Positions 1-11,639 of a stretch of 64,000 nt of DNA are shown piece by piece (the first letter of the stretch is position 1; every line of letters begins with the position of its first letter). The translations under genes were made by a program, and so were the position numbers. The stretch is from contig RSEE01000065.1 of the NCBI GenBank assembly GCA_003971905.1, positions 310,001-374,000 on the forward strand, in the 5' to 3' direction. Source of the DNA: Moniliella sp. 'wahieum'. Lineage: Eukaryota; Basidiomycota; Moniliellomycetes; Moniliellales; Moniliellaceae. The notes under the pieces were generated by a model. It saw only the letters and a list, made by a program, of their open reading frames with translations. It had not been told where the DNA came from and did no database searches.

Positions 1-1128
1 CCCTAAAGTGCATTCGTTCCCTCATTCGGATACATCTGCTACAATTCAGCCTATCTTCTAGGTTCCACTTTTTTCCTTCTGTGAACAGCACTTCCTTTTA
101 CTTTCGTGTGGATAACCTTGTTCATCATTTTCGCTCCACTTTCTTCAATTACATCATGGAATAGATCCCTTTTTATACACACAGCTTTACATTGTTGGGG
201 ATGCTACAGTGTTTTGCGTTATAGGGGTATGTTGAGTATCGAGTTCATGTATAGACACAACTGTCATGCATATCCACCAAAATAATCAATATGCAACGTC
301 GAGGCAAGGCGTAATCGACAAGGCGCCACTCTTTCATTACTAGACACTTCCCTCTCAACGACAAGGTGTAGTGGCACGATAATGCTTGAAGAGTTGCGGC
401 AGATGCTCAAAAGAGGTACTGATAGCCAATATCTATACAGAGGACATCTGAAGGACTTTAATAATGAAGTCCCCCTTCCTCTCAGCGTGCTGATTTTGGT
501 CGTTTGCTTGTCAAATGGGGGACTCCCTTGATTCCCCCCTGATGGAGAAGATAGAGTCATTCAAACTGAGGGGTAGTGTATATGCCCTTTATAATCACAC
601 ACTTAGCAATGGAGTGTAGAATGATACTCTCTTTCGTCCTCATCCTCTTTCGATTGCTGGACTCTGGCCCATGTCCTCATCCCCTTAATATTAGGCGAAC
701 TTTTACTAGAAGTGAGACTCTCTACTGTTTTTTATGAACCCTCCCACAGTACTCATCTCCAGAACACACATTTCCTTCTGTAGCATTACTTTTCCCTCAC
801 GTCTGTGAGGAATGTGATATGAAGTAAGGGAAGTAGATGGATTGGATACATCTATGGACGGAATGACGGTCCAAGTTGCGTAACAGTTGTGGAATTCGAC
901 TGCTTCGAGCTGCCCCAAAGAACAAAAGCCATGCGCATGCATCATGCGGCCGCCTGTTCCAAAAACTGAAATTGAGAAATTTAAATGACATCGCGGAGGC
1001 GTTGCACCGATTCTTTTTTGCATCTGGCTGCAGGCCTGAGGTCTCCCCAGGCCCCAGCCCCACCCCGTCCTCCTGGGCCCCTTTCTTTTATCCATCCAAC
1101 TCCTTTCAGGTTCAGCTTCCCTGACCGC
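1..1128. other. Non-coding left flank
   Basis: I see no supportable gene. Open frames on both strands are short, overlap one another and show no domain. The sequence is AT-richer than the genes to its right over the first 800 bases. It probably holds the 3' flank of a gene left of the window and the upstream region of the BUD22-like gene. Confidence 0.5.
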
Positions 1129-2562
1129 ATGGTAAATCAGGAAAACGTTCCGCCTCTCCATCTGTCTCCCAGGAGAAGAGCAAGCGTACTCGTATCGAGG
1201 CTACTCGGGGCTCCGACGCAGAGTACTCCGATACGAGGACATCCAGGGTCAAGTTCCTCTTGACCGCTTGGAGCGCAATGTGGTACGCACACCCTCCCCC
1301 ATGCCTACATTTCCTCCTTCGCGTTTGGTAGGCTGACAGCAGGATGAGAACGTTATGGTGCGCCGCGTGCGCTCGGATCTAAAAGCAGCCCGAAAGGGCG
1401 AAGTGTTACGTGCGATCAAGCGGCTCCAGGCAGCCAAGGAATCGGCCTCGACCGCCGGAGGGAAGGATATTGCCCTCCTTACCAAAGAACTGGATGCGAC
1501 GAAGCACATACCACTTGACCTCTTGGCTCAGAGAGTGGTGGGAAGGAAACTGATTCGCGCTCGTTTGCTGCCGAAGCTCAAGCACATTCAAAGTCAAGGG
1601 GGAGATTACCCCCTTGCGGGAACCACGTTGGTGACTGGCGGAGGACTGCGTGCATCCCTGGAGGAAGCAGGGGAAATGGAGGAGCGTGTATATGAGCGTA
1701 TCACATCTGCCAAAACAGGGCTGCGACTGCTACGATGGGCGTGGACAAGCTGAAAAGTCTCTTGAACAAGGGGACAGAGAGGGCACCCTCCCCTCCACCC
1801 CAGGAGAACAAGAACGAAGGCAATAAAGACAAGGGCAAGGGAAAGGAGAAGCCTGCGGCAGCAGAGGCAGAGTCGCCATCTGAATCGGAAGGGTCCGGGG
1901 ACGAGGAAATGGAGATACCTGAGTTTGGTACGGGAGGGATGCCCTCGTCGGATCCGGCTCTGAAGGGGAGGAAGAGGAGGATGCAGGCCCCCTCCCCGAG
2001 TCCGACTATGAGGGGAATACCAGAAGGACGAAGAGCAAAAGACCTCTGCATCCGCTGGGGACCATTCGGAAGAAGAAACATCCGATACAGAATCTGGGGA
2101 TGATGATGACGTTTCCGACAACTCATCCGAGGGGGGTCTCCCATCCTTGGCCGCTGGCTACGTGGACGCGGCATGAGGTTGTCGGGTTCTGGGGACGTTT
2201 CGGACTACAGCGAGACAGATGAGGAGGTGGGATGCACCGATACGCAAAAACCGAATGGGCCAACGGGCGCGTCGAGCGCTGTGGGAAAAGAAGTACGGAC
2301 GGGAGCGCAAAACACGTTCAGTCGGAAGCGCGTAAGCGCCAGGAGCAACGGGCTGAGCGAGCACGTGGGCGCACAGCCCGTCTGGGAACCAGCTCCAACG
2401 ACACCACTGGGCCCTCGGTCTAACGGGCCAACCAAGCCGGAGGCGAAAAGGGAAAAACCCAAGCCGAAGGACGACAAGCCTGTGCATCCTTCCTGGGGCC
2501 AAGCACAGCAGAAGAAACAGGCTGAGGCCAAGCCGCAGGGCAAGAAGGTCGTATTTGATTAA
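1129..2562 (+). CDS. BUD22: BUD22/SRFBP1-like ribosome biogenesis protein, frame broken
   Basis: BUD22 family proteins act in the nucleolus in small-subunit ribosome assembly. The C-terminus shows the family signature: a PVHPSWGQAQQ segment followed by the terminal GKKVVFD. Before it come a basic helical N-terminal half (RRVRSDLKAARKGEVLRAIKRL), a long acidic and Lys-rich middle, and GGLPSLAAGY, which resembles the family's SLPSLAVGF motif. An intron is likely at 1283-1342 (GTACGC donor, CTGAC branch, CAG acceptor), so the conserved part restarts at 1343. The frame steps by -1 near 1719, 1937, 2059 and 2168. One extra G in the run at each of the first three sites restores continuity; the fourth lies beside GCATGAG. 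The start at 1129 also needs one added base, so the N-terminus is uncertain. I infer a working gene with consensus errors, but a pseudogene is not excluded. Confidence 0.72.
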
Positions 2563-3450
2563 TACACTCGAATTCCCACCTCTGGAGACAGTGTTCGCAT
2601 TCGAGTCCACTGTAGCTAAGGTGTAGTTACTTTATATGGCACCAGCGTATTAGTGTGCAATTGATGACGATACCTTTGGGGCTGTACATATGAAAGCGCA
2701 TACTAGAGGACTATAGTACCTTCGTCCGCGCGCTAGATCAAGTCATTTCCACGCACAACTCGATGACGAATCGTTTTGGCGCGACAGGACTGAGAGCTAA
2801 CATTGACACTTCTCTTTTTGGTCCCACATCCTGTATCTCTACTGTCGATGCGGGAGAGTCTCATGGAATGTAACTAACCACAAAGAGTTGAGAGCGAAAC
2901 AGACAGAAAGATGGTTGTTGTGAGCCATGCCTGCGGTAAAGGCGCTGGGAACTATGGATGCACCCGGATGTAGTTGTCGAGCCCCACAAAAGTATATATT
3001 GTGAGTGGGAGAAGAGAGTGAATAGCGTTACGTGTTGTTGAAGGGGTTGAAGCTGCTGATGAAGATGAAGAGTGGCCCAGTGTGTGAGTTACCCAAATCA
3101 CTGACGCCGCGCGGCTGGAGCTGAGGTAAGCCAACCGAGAGACGCGCGGAGCTGTTTAGGGTTAGTCGGGCGAAGTGCGGCTTCTGTTCGGTGCAACCGT
3201 GCAACGCGACGGTACGCCTTGCGCGCATTGGAGGGCGCTGATTAGGTAACCGGAGCCCCATCGCCGCCCCCATCGCACTGCGTCGCATCCCGCCCGCCCG
3301 CACTGCACCGCATCGCCGCGCCGCTGCTTTGGGCGCTGGGCGCCCTAGATTACTGACTACTCTAGCTGTGGCTGCGCCCGCCGCCGCCACCACCACCCCT
3401 GGCGCTCGTCTCCATCCGTCGCTGCGCCACCACCTTCTCTTCGCCCCCCC
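2563..3450. other. Intergenic, BUD22 to C2H2 factor
   Basis: No gene is supported. The right half (about 3230-3450) is very GC-rich and low in complexity, with Pro/Ala/Arg-type triplets in all frames, and may be 5' UTR or extra N-terminal coding sequence of the zinc-finger gene. The long minus-strand frame across 3028-3849 is antisense to the zinc fingers and is rejected. Confidence 0.5.
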
Positions 3451-6400
3451 ATGGCCGCCCTCCCCCTCCCTCCGCCGACGCCGCGCCGCCACCCCACTTG
3501 GGAGGCTGCCGCCCCTTCCCTCTCCGGCTTCGACTTCTCTGCCCCACTCCAAGCGCTCGACGAGCCCCCCTGCCCAGCAGCGCCAGTGCCACTGGTAGCG
3601 TGTCCGAGTCCGGCGCCTCGACCACCGATACTGGAGAATCGACGGACGATGGCGATGCGCTCTCCCCCCCAGCGACGGTACTAGCCCAGAGCCCGCCATG
3701 GGCGGGTTTGCCTGCCCCACCTGTGGCCACCGCTTCCGGCGCAAGAACGGGCTCAGCCGCCACATGCGCTCCCACACGGGCGAGAAACCATTCGCATGCA
3801 CGCTATGCAAGTTCCGCTCCACCCGCACCGACAGCCTCCAACGGCACATGAAGCTTCATACCCAATCCGACACCCACAACCCGCAGCACCCCGGCTGGAT
3901 GTACCCTGCCTACTCCGTCGAGCCGCCGCGCGGGTTGACGCTTCCCACCCCACGCGCTACGGCTACAGTACCCACCCCTATGCGGCTGGGCGCGAGATGC
4001 GTCCAGCTCACGGCTACATCTCTGCTAGGGCCTTCCCCGACCCGCCCTTGCTCGGCACACGTATGACGACTTCTCTCGCCCCCGCTCGGCTACCCACCCA
4101 TGGAGACTGTCGTCCCTGGCCTGTCTGCGCCTCTGCCACAAGAGCCGCTGGGCCTCGGCATGTCCCCAATGGAGCCGGGAAGTACCATGTCTTCCATCCT
4201 GCGACCCTCGCCGGGGCCTTACGCCCATCCGAATGCTTCCACATCTTCTTTCGCGGCCGCAGCTCTACCAGCCTGCACAGCTCTATCAGTCTGCACGGGC
4301 AGTCCCACCCCGACATCGCCACTTCCTCAGCCGCAACGTGGACTAGCCCCGTTCCGTCGGTGGCACAGCACCCGTCTCCCTCGCCCTTGCTCTCTCAGTC
4401 TTCTTACCCTTTTGAGGGTAGCACTTTGCTCCAACCGCACCCATCGCAACCATCGCAACCATCGCAACCATCGCAACCATCGCACCACCGCGCCGTTTGG
4501 CATGCCCAACAACAGACAAGGGTGCCAGTCCCTTAATCATCCCCCCCCTTCGTCCGGCTCCTTCTCTGCTCCCGGCTTTGCACCGGCTGTGCCACAGATA
4601 CAAGTCACCGAAGGCTTCCCCACATCTCCCGATTTCGACTTTGGCCGGCTGTTTGGCGCAACGTTGGCGGACGAGTCGGCACTTGGGTTTGATGCCTACA
4701 TTGCCCAAGCTGCCAGCCTTTTTTCACCAATCAAGCCTGCCAGCATGGAGGAACAGCAACAGGGATCACTGAATGCTCTGCTTGGCGGCCTGGGCGGCGA
4801 AGCGCTCGACACGGGCTTTGCCTCCCATTTGACTTTGCCTCCCGATTCGGCCGATGCCCCTGCTCCGGCGGCCATTCCTGCCTCCAATCGGCATTTGTCC
4901 CAATTTGTGCTCAACTTTAATCGCCACATGCCATTCATCCATGTACCTACCATCCCGCAACTCTTCAGTGACATTCTCGACCATCAGGGCAAGGTCAAGC
5001 TTTCGATTGAAGCGAAGCAGATCGACTGCCTCAAGCCGTGCACCGAGGACGTATTGCGCGCTATGGCCATTGTGGGCGCGTCATACGATGGGATGGCCCC
5101 TTCGGGCGGCAGCTTTGTCCCCATCCCCTCCTCACTGGAGGGCACGGAGATGGATGCGACCCCGCTGCTGGTCGACTGGTATGGGGCCAACGAGCTGAAG
5201 AACAAGCTCTTGGCTGACTTTGCGGCAGATAACCCACCTTCCACTGTGAGGGCGACGTTTGCGCCCGCTGGCGGGCCCGACTCGCTCTTTAAGGACTTTT
5301 TGGAAGAACCCACACTGCTCCGTCGTGCGCAGGCTTTGATGCTGCTTCAGTTTGTCAGCCTTTTTAGTCAGTCGCGCGCACACCAGAACCACGCGCGTTT
5401 GCTGCATGGAGCCTTGATCACGATTGGGCGCGAACTGCTGACGGAGACGGTGCAGCGGCAAGCGCTGGAACGCAAGTTGACCCACCAACATCAACTCAGC
5501 GAGTATGAAAAATGGCGGCAATGGTCCCGGCGGATGGAACGCAAACGCACCATTTGGGCTATTGCCGTGTGTGATCAACTGCAATCGGTGCTCTTCCGTC
5601 TTCCTCCCTTTCTTCAGGCGAATGAGCTGGACTCGGTCGATCTTTCTGACTTGGGCAGCACCGAGATGTGGGAAGCGCCGTCGGCGGAAGCATGGACTGT
5701 CCTCCCTGCTCCGACACCGCCAACAGGCAAAGCGTCGATCCAGTCGGTGCTGACTATGCTGCTGGATCCTATGGCGGATATGGCGCCGATGGCGCAGTTG
5801 GGGCCGTGTGGGTACTTTGTTACCGCGCGCTCCTGTGAGAGCCAAACGACAGAGACGTTGCGCCAAGACACGGAGGCCCGAAAGCGTCTTCGGCAGTCGG
5901 CCGGCTTGGGTCCCGACGCGCCTGACGCGTCTGAGGCAGTAAGGCTGCAACGTGCTCAAACTGCCTTAGATGGTCTTGGGGCCGGAGAAAAGGCGGCGCT
6001 GATCAAAGAAGCGAACGAGACGGACCGGGCTCTATCTCAGGCCGTCGGGCAAATCGAAACGGCCCTAGCACGGTGGCGGGAACATGCCCGGGTCCCCGTC
6101 CCGGCCGCGGGCGATGGCACTGCGGCTTGGCCCGAAGAAAGCGTTGCCATCTCCTGTGCTACGGTGCATCTCATGGCGCAACTGCGGAGCCGGTGTCAAT
6201 CGGAGGACACCTGGACCGAATCTCCCGAACCGTCGTTGGTCCACTTGTTGGCCACCGCACCTCAGTCCCGGGCTACGCCCGACGAGACGGAATCTCTCTT
6301 GGTTCAGGTCCGGAGGGCCCTCCGTTCTCCCGACCCGATGGCCGCGTTGGTCTTGCTCGGTTTGGGGTACCTCTCCGCCACGCCTTGGCCCCACCCTCCC

Positions 6401-6466
6401 TGCTGGCCTGAAGGAGCCAAATGTGGAACCCACCTCGTTCCGTGGATTTTCCCTCGCTTACAGTAA
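3451..6466 (+). CDS. C2H2 zinc-finger transcription factor with fungal-specific regulatory domain
   Basis: This is a nuclear DNA-binding regulator. Two tandem C2H2 fingers lie at about 3710-3860: CPTCGHRFRRKNGLSRHMRSH (read here as C-x2-C-x12-H-x3-H) and a second of the same spacing ending LQRHMKLH, joined by the TGEKPF linker. A Pro/Ser/Gln-rich stretch follows, then a long open frame (to 6466) whose segment LSQFVLNFNRHMPFIHVPT and later helices match the fungal_trans regulatory domain (PF04082) seen in Adr1/AmdX-type factors. A 9-bp repeat at 4440-4486 encodes PSQ units. Frame steps of -1 occur at a CCC run at 3573 (before PSSASATGSVSES) and another at 3692 (just before the fingers). The frame between 3860 and 4560 is unclear, with several more steps. 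The start at 3451 is the first ATG in a sensible frame, but earlier starts are possible. The target genes are unknown. Confidence 0.75.
4440..4486 (+). repeat. 9-bp coding minisatellite (PSQ)n
   Basis: The unit CATCGCAAC is repeated about five times. In the reading frame of the preceding text it gives Pro-Ser-Gln repeats inside the linker of the C2H2 factor; in the frame of the following long ORF it reads His-Arg-Asn. Because the unit is a multiple of three it changes length without changing frame. Confidence 0.8.
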
Positions 6467-6547
6467 CTGGAACTCTTTTGCCCCCTCCCCACCCTCCTTC
6501 CCAAGCTGCGGGCCCGCTTCTCCCTCTACCCTTCGCTGGCCCAGCTT

Positions 6548-6586
6548 CCCCCCCCCCCCCCTCCCCTCCCCTCCCTTCCGCCCCGT
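6548..6586. repeat. Poly-C and CCCCT tract
   Basis: Fourteen C followed by repeats of CCCCT lie between the convergent ends of the C2H2 factor and HSE1, in probable 3' UTR. Such a tract could form G-quadruplex structure on the minus strand. Its true length is unreliable in this assembly. Confidence 0.8.
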
Positions 6587-6705
6587 TGCCGCACACACAC
6601 TGCTTCTCCTCGTACCTACTACCTGCCTTTCCTTTTCGCTCTCATAATCAAATTCCATTCCTCCTCGATTCTTAGATCTCAGGTGCGCGTATACTGCGGC
6701 GGCCG

Positions 6706-9609
6706 TCACAGTTGCGTCGTTAGCCGGGGCTGAGTGGCCCTGTTCGTGCTGGCGCTGGTACTGCTCGACATCAGCCCGTGCACGCTCAACAACCGTCGCT
6801 TCTCCTCCTTGGGCACTTGCTCTTGGTGGGCAGCCGCAGAAGTCGGTGCGAGACCAGGAGCTCCAGGAACGGGGGCGCTGCTACTACTAGACCCACTGGC
6901 CCCACCCATGCCAGGATGGTAGCGTTGCTGGTACTGCTGCACGCCTGCCCGTGCTTGCTCAACAAGCGCCGCTTCTCCTCGTCTTGAGGAACCTGCTCTG
7001 CCGGCGCCGATGCTAGCCCAGGCGTGCCAGGAGTGGGAACGCCCACGTTCCCGGGCCGAGGAGCGTTGGCAACAACAGTCGGGGGAGGCGAAGCCGTGTC
7101 GGGCACTTGGCTCGTTGGTCCAGTTGATGTGCCTGCGCTTGGCCCGGCTGCGGGACCAGCCTGCGTGCCCGGCCGCCCAAAGACTGAGTAACCATTTCGC
7201 ATACGCAGGGTCCGACGGCTGCAAGCCCGGCGGCACTTGCGGTACAGCTTGCGAAGTGGGCACAGGCGTTGACGCTGTCTGGACTGGCATAGCTGCCACT
7301 GCACTAGGTGTGGCGCCAGATCCGGATCCCGACACGGCGGGTTCGCTCCAGCTCCAGCTCCGGAGCCTGAGCCTGAACCCGAGCCCGAGCCCGAAGCCGC
7401 CCGCTCCGGTCACAGTAGGAAGAGGACCGACATTGGCGGCGTACCACTCGGCGTAGGCGGGGTCGTTGGGACTCAGACCAGGAGGGGGCTGAGCAACAGC
7501 GAGTGGTGTACCCTTGGGCTGTCCTGCTGCTGCCATACCCAAACCCGGAGCAGCGGCAGCGCCCGGCACAACAGCCCCAGCACCAAGGAGCGGCGCAACG
7601 TTAGTTCATACCACTCGGCGTAGGCTGGGTCGCTTGGGCTCAGCCCCGGTGGCGGCTGAGGGATGGAAGTAGGGTAAGAAGTGCTCCCCGTTCGTTGATG
7701 GGCACTGACCGACGTCGACTGAGCTGGTGCTGTCCCCAAGAGAGGGAGAATAGTGGAATTGTACCAGTCGGCGTACCCTGGGTCTGCGGGGGTCAGCCCG
7801 GGAGGAGGGGACGGGTAGCGTGTATAACCCGGCCCAGCCACTTGCGCTTGCGCTTGAGCTGGCGCTGGAGTCGCGGCAACAGCAGCGGCGGTAGAGGTGG
7901 CTCTGCCCCAAGTTTTCTGTGCCGACGCATAATTGATGGCTTGCTGGTGCAGGGGGTTGCTGTGGTTGCAGCAATCGTGGCGGCGGCCGTAGCATTAGCA
8001 GTGGCAACAGTAGCAAAGGACTCGGGTCCTCCTTGCGTGTGTTCTTAGACATCACCTCACGGAACAGTGTGTCGGCCGTGTCAAACGTCTTTTGAGAGCT
8101 CGCATGGTGGCCAGCCGCGTCTCGTGTACATTGATCACGTCCACCAGGGTGATCCAGGCCGTAGACGAGGCAGCAACATACATGCTGCGCAACTCCTCAT
8201 CAGCCCTGGGATTGTACGACCGTGGGCTAGGTGGGTTGCGCAACCGGTCCAGCAGCGCGTACATCGTTGGCGCCATCGTCTCCACATCCATCTCCATACG
8301 CGCAGTGGCAAGCAAAGAGTCAAACGTGACCCCATCGAGCGGCTTGACATAATTCTTGGGAAAAATCCCGATCTTGCCCTTGGACTCGCCGCGCCACCAA
8401 TGTTCAAACTGTGCCTCGAGCACCGTGATCACATCGCCCCGCTTTAGAGGCAGTTCCCCCGTCTGACGGCACCAGATCGTGAATCGCCTGAACCCGACGA
8501 GGAGGGGGGCCGACAACCATACCCGCAATGTTCTTGGGGGCCCAGCCGGGGACCATCGGCGGTGCATCAGGGTCAGGAGCTTGCTCAATGGTGTCCTTCC
8601 TGGCTGTCGCAGGAACAGAAGCACCGCTTACGGCGCTGGCGGCAGCCGCTGGGCCGCTAGACCGCGTGGAAGGGACAGCTGCGTGGGTAGAAACGGGTAC
8701 GGGGGCAGGAATAGGATGGGTATCCGGTCCTTCGATGGCACTGTCCCATGTCTTATCGCTCCCTGCTGGGCTGGCCGGACGCGCGGCGGGTGCAGGCGCC
8801 GGGGCCCAACCGGGAGGCGGAACCGGGACCGGGGCTGGTGCAGCGGTTGGAACAGGAGGGGCGGGGGGGCACACGTGGAGGAAGCGCAGGCGGTGGTGGA
8901 GGCGGAGGCGGAGGCGGAGGCGCATGGAGGCACCTGGTGCTGCATGATGGGTTGGAGGAGGCACCGAATGAGCGATGGTTTGCGGCGGAGGCGGGGGGAC
9001 ACTAAGCGCTTGCCGCAAATCATCGGGCAGTTGGGTTCCCACACGTCCTGCCCCGCATCTTGAAGAGACATCTCGAGTGCCTTACGCAGGTCCTCATCTT
9101 CCTCCGCAACTCCTCGATCGACTGCTCCGGCGGGGGTGCCTCGACGTGATACCGCGCCAAACCCCGGCGACAGTGGCCCGAACGGCTTCCATGGCGGTGT
9201 GCATGGTATCTGCCTCGGCGGAGGCTGACTGTTCAAGAGTGGTGTACCAGCCTTCGATGAGCTCAAGGACGCGGGTGCGGTAGGCCTGCGACGTGTGCCG
9301 ATAGGTGGCGGATTGCACGAGCGCTTCGCAAAAGATGGGACTGGCCAGCGCTTCGAGCGCGTGCGCCTCGGGCCCAGAGTTCTCTCCAATGCCATGGGCG
9401 ACGCTGAGCGCAGTGCTGCGGACGTTGGGGTCACGGTGGAGGAGACGGGGCGCAAGTGCTTCGATCGCCGCCCGGGCGCCCGGTGGGCCATCAGCGCAGA
9501 CGCGATCGCTAACGGCAATGTTCAGCTCCCAGTTCTCGGTGCCATGGAGGTCTTCGCTGGTGGCGGCATTGATCAGGGTTTCATACGCCGAGGGCTGTAC
9601 CAACGCCAT
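6706..9609 (-). CDS. HSE1: HSE1/STAM, ESCRT-0 subunit, with PPGL-repeat tail
   Basis: ESCRT-0 (Vps27-Hse1) captures ubiquitinated cargo on endosomes. The N-terminal VHS domain is clear ([20 protein letters not shown], then [14 protein letters not shown]). It is followed by a ubiquitin-interacting motif ([16 protein letters not shown], near 9070), a Pro/Ala linker, an SH3 domain ([15 protein letters not shown] ... [18 protein letters not shown], about 8450-8340) and a GAT-like helical region ending near 8050. The tail is unusual: four PPGLxPxDPxYAxWY units, then two units like [17 protein letters not shown]. The start is the ATG directly before the VHS domain ([10 protein letters not shown]). 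The frame changes after VHS, after the UIM, before the SH3 and several times in the tail, so the exact C-terminus near 6706 is uncertain. HSE1 is divergent from the phosphatase gene, about 1.4 kb away. Confidence 0.85.
7191..7814 (-). repeat. Four degenerate PPGLxPxDPxYAxWY protein repeats
   Basis: Four copies lie at about 7814-7761 ([16 protein letters not shown]), 7661-7608 ([16 protein letters not shown]), 7494-7441 ([16 protein letters not shown]) and 7244-7191 ([15 protein letters not shown]), separated by low-complexity Ala/Gly/Thr/Pro linkers. The same motif is recovered in different reading frames, which independently shows that frame breaks lie between the copies. Confidence 0.85.
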
Positions 9610-10928
9610 TTGGGCACGTGAGCGTGGGCGTGGGCGTGGGCAGGAGGGGGTGGTGGAGGCAACGTTCAGGGGGTGGCGTGGGCGTGTCTGCCTGCCTCCG
9701 CAGCCAGGCGGCCGGGAGCAGCGCCCCATCGAACACCGGCACAGGCCGGCTAGGGTTAGCCCCCGCTGCGCCGCCGCGCGCAGCCACCGCCGCTGCTCCA
9801 CACTCGCCCTGTGCCACGTGACGTACGCCAGTCGCTGCAGCGCATGCAGCTGGTCACCTGACCTGGCCAGTCATCCTGTCATCGTAACCCCATCGCTGAG
9901 ACCATCGCCATAATCAATGGCCTTTGGCATGTGGCTTGTTATCGCCGACGCCAACATAACATGGGAACATGGGGCCAAAACACCCCACCACCCCCACGTG
10001 TCCCAGGTTGCTCATAGCGACGCCTGCCTAGCTGAATACTGGTATCCTGATCCGCCTGTGATCAGCCACAAATATGCCCGCCTGCGTCAGTATATTTGAG
10101 TACTGTGGGCATTCGGTTACTCGAGTACTGGTGCCTGAGGGTGCCTGAGTATACTACAATGGACAAGACCGGGAGTGAGGCTGTCCCTCAGATATTAGAC
10201 TTCAAGCAGGGGGCTCTGGGCGGTCTTAGGCCCAGGCTGCATTCGTGGTTCCCGTGCTTATTAGGCACTCACCTCAGCGCTCAGGCTGACCGGGCTGATA
10301 ATGATCGTCAGGCCGGCGTCAGGCACGTCAGGCCTCAGGCTGAGGCTTGACCTCAAGCTTCAAGCTTCAAGATCCATGTACATTTACATTGAAGTTCTGG
10401 GACGCCCAATACAGCCACATTTACTTGCCTCATTCGCGTCACTAACGGTTTTGTGCTGTGCACGTGTGCATTTTACCGAGTAACGGCGAGGCTATCGCCA
10501 TATCGATCTTCTCCTGTCCAGATTTTACTGCGCTTTTGGCCATTATATCTCCAAGGTGTTGTAGCACTCATCGAGACTACTGCGGCCTGGACCAAGGCAC
10601 CTGTTAGGGGACTGAGCCTCAGTAACTGAAGCGCTGAAGCGCTGAAGCTCTCGAAGCTTGAAACGGTGAACATCAGATCTCCGAGCACTGCATGTGGGCA
10701 TTCGTCTCGTAGGCGTGACACGTGACATGCCTAATGTGACACATGCGAGAGGCTTAAGGATTGAAACAAGAGGCCTTCGTACGCGAACGTGCCGCCTGCT
10801 TGATTAACCCGATTCCACATGGTTCGCTCTAGCAGCGCAGAAGGCCCGCATGGAGAGTCTGGGGGCATCCCTCAGGCCCTCGCATAGGCGTGATGATAGG
10901 ATTTACGATCTGCCCCTCACCAGTTCCT
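9610..10928. other. Divergent intergenic region, HSE1 and phosphatase
   Basis: No gene is supported. It contains word-like repeats: a CTCAGG/CCTGAGG and AAGCTT cluster at 10318-10375, GAAGCGCTGAAGC near 10636, and CACGTGACATG words near 10717-10746. These resemble the islands seen in other intergenic regions of the window. Confidence 0.6.
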
Positions 10929-10935
10929 TATAAAA
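10929..10935 (+). promoter_or_regulatory. TATA-like box upstream of phosphatase
   Basis: TATAAAA lies 71 bases before the ATG of the histidine phosphatase gene and is followed by a long pyrimidine-rich stretch (10949-11003), an arrangement typical of strongly expressed fungal genes. Promoter function is inferred from position only. Confidence 0.5.
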
Positions 10936-11005
10936 CAAGCATGTCGCCTCCCCTTCCTCTCCTCTTTCCCCCACCCCCCTCTCTCTTCTCTCCTCCGTCT
11001 GCATC

Positions 11006-11639
11006 ATGTTCCCCACTGCGCTCTTCTCTCTTTTGCTTTTGGCCAGCTTGGTTCAAGCCGACAAGACCAAGGTTGACAACAAGGTGTACCTTATCCGGCA
11101 TGGCGAAAAGCCGGACAGTGGGATGGACTGTCGACCCAAGGCACCGAGCGGGCGCAGTGCCTTCCGTCGGTGTTCACCTCGTCGAACGGGTACAACCTGG
11201 GACTGATCATGGCGGAGCAGCCTCAATCGGATGGCTCGCAGCAGCGCCCCTACGACACGGTTAAGCCCCTTGCCGACTCGCTGGGGTTGACTGTGGACAC
11301 CAACTGCCAGCGCGACGATACATCGTGCGTGGCCAACGAGATCCAAAACTTTGCCGATTCGTCAAGCCAGGACATCCTGATTTGCTGGGACAAGGCGCTG
11401 TCGGACATCTCGGATCAGCTGGGAGACCAATTCAAGTACCCTTCCGACCACTTTGGTATGTCTCTGTCTGCCTCCCTTTTGTTGTTGCGCGTTTTGCGTT
11501 CTTTTGGGATTCTGTGGCGTATCTGATCGCTAACATGTGGGATGGGTGGATCGGCAATAGACTTGATCTACGAGATTATCGATGGCGACTTGACGTCCAA
11601 CTCGCCTGGTCTGAGGACTGCGCCGGGTTGGACTCGTAG
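11006..11639 (+). CDS. Secreted histidine phosphatase (phosphoglycerate mutase-like)
   Basis: The sequence begins with a signal peptide (MFPTALFSLLLLASLVQA) and then the catalytic LIRHGEKP motif, where the His is the phospho-acceptor in this superfamily. NGYNLGLIMAEQPQSDGSQ, the RPYDTV motif and a C-terminal SEDCAGLDS match the small fungal RHG-phosphatase family. There is one intron, 11456-11560 (GTATGT...CAATAG), joining HF to DLIYEI. Two -1 frame steps are present: at GGG 11120-11122, where one added G gives DGLSTQGTERAQCL in frame, and at GG 11608-11609, where one added G gives the expected SEDCAGLDS end. The substrate is unknown. It is probably extracellular or in the secretory pathway. 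Length (about 175 residues) is normal for the family. Confidence 0.8.

Noticed and set aside
1129-2562. Programmed -1/+1 frameshifting as the cause of gene breaks
   Set aside because: Up to four steps in one gene, in many unrelated families and at plain G/C runs without slippery heptamers, fit sequence error far better.
3028-3849. 273-codon minus-strand frame
   Set aside because: Arg/Gly-rich shadow of GC-rich sequence; antisense to the two C2H2 fingers.
5132-5959. 275-codon minus-strand frame
   Set aside because: Antisense to the fungal regulatory domain of the C2H2 factor, with biased composition and no domain.
8479-9063. 194-codon plus-strand frame rich in Gly and Arg
   Set aside because: Antisense to the Pro/Ala linker of HSE1 between UIM and SH3.
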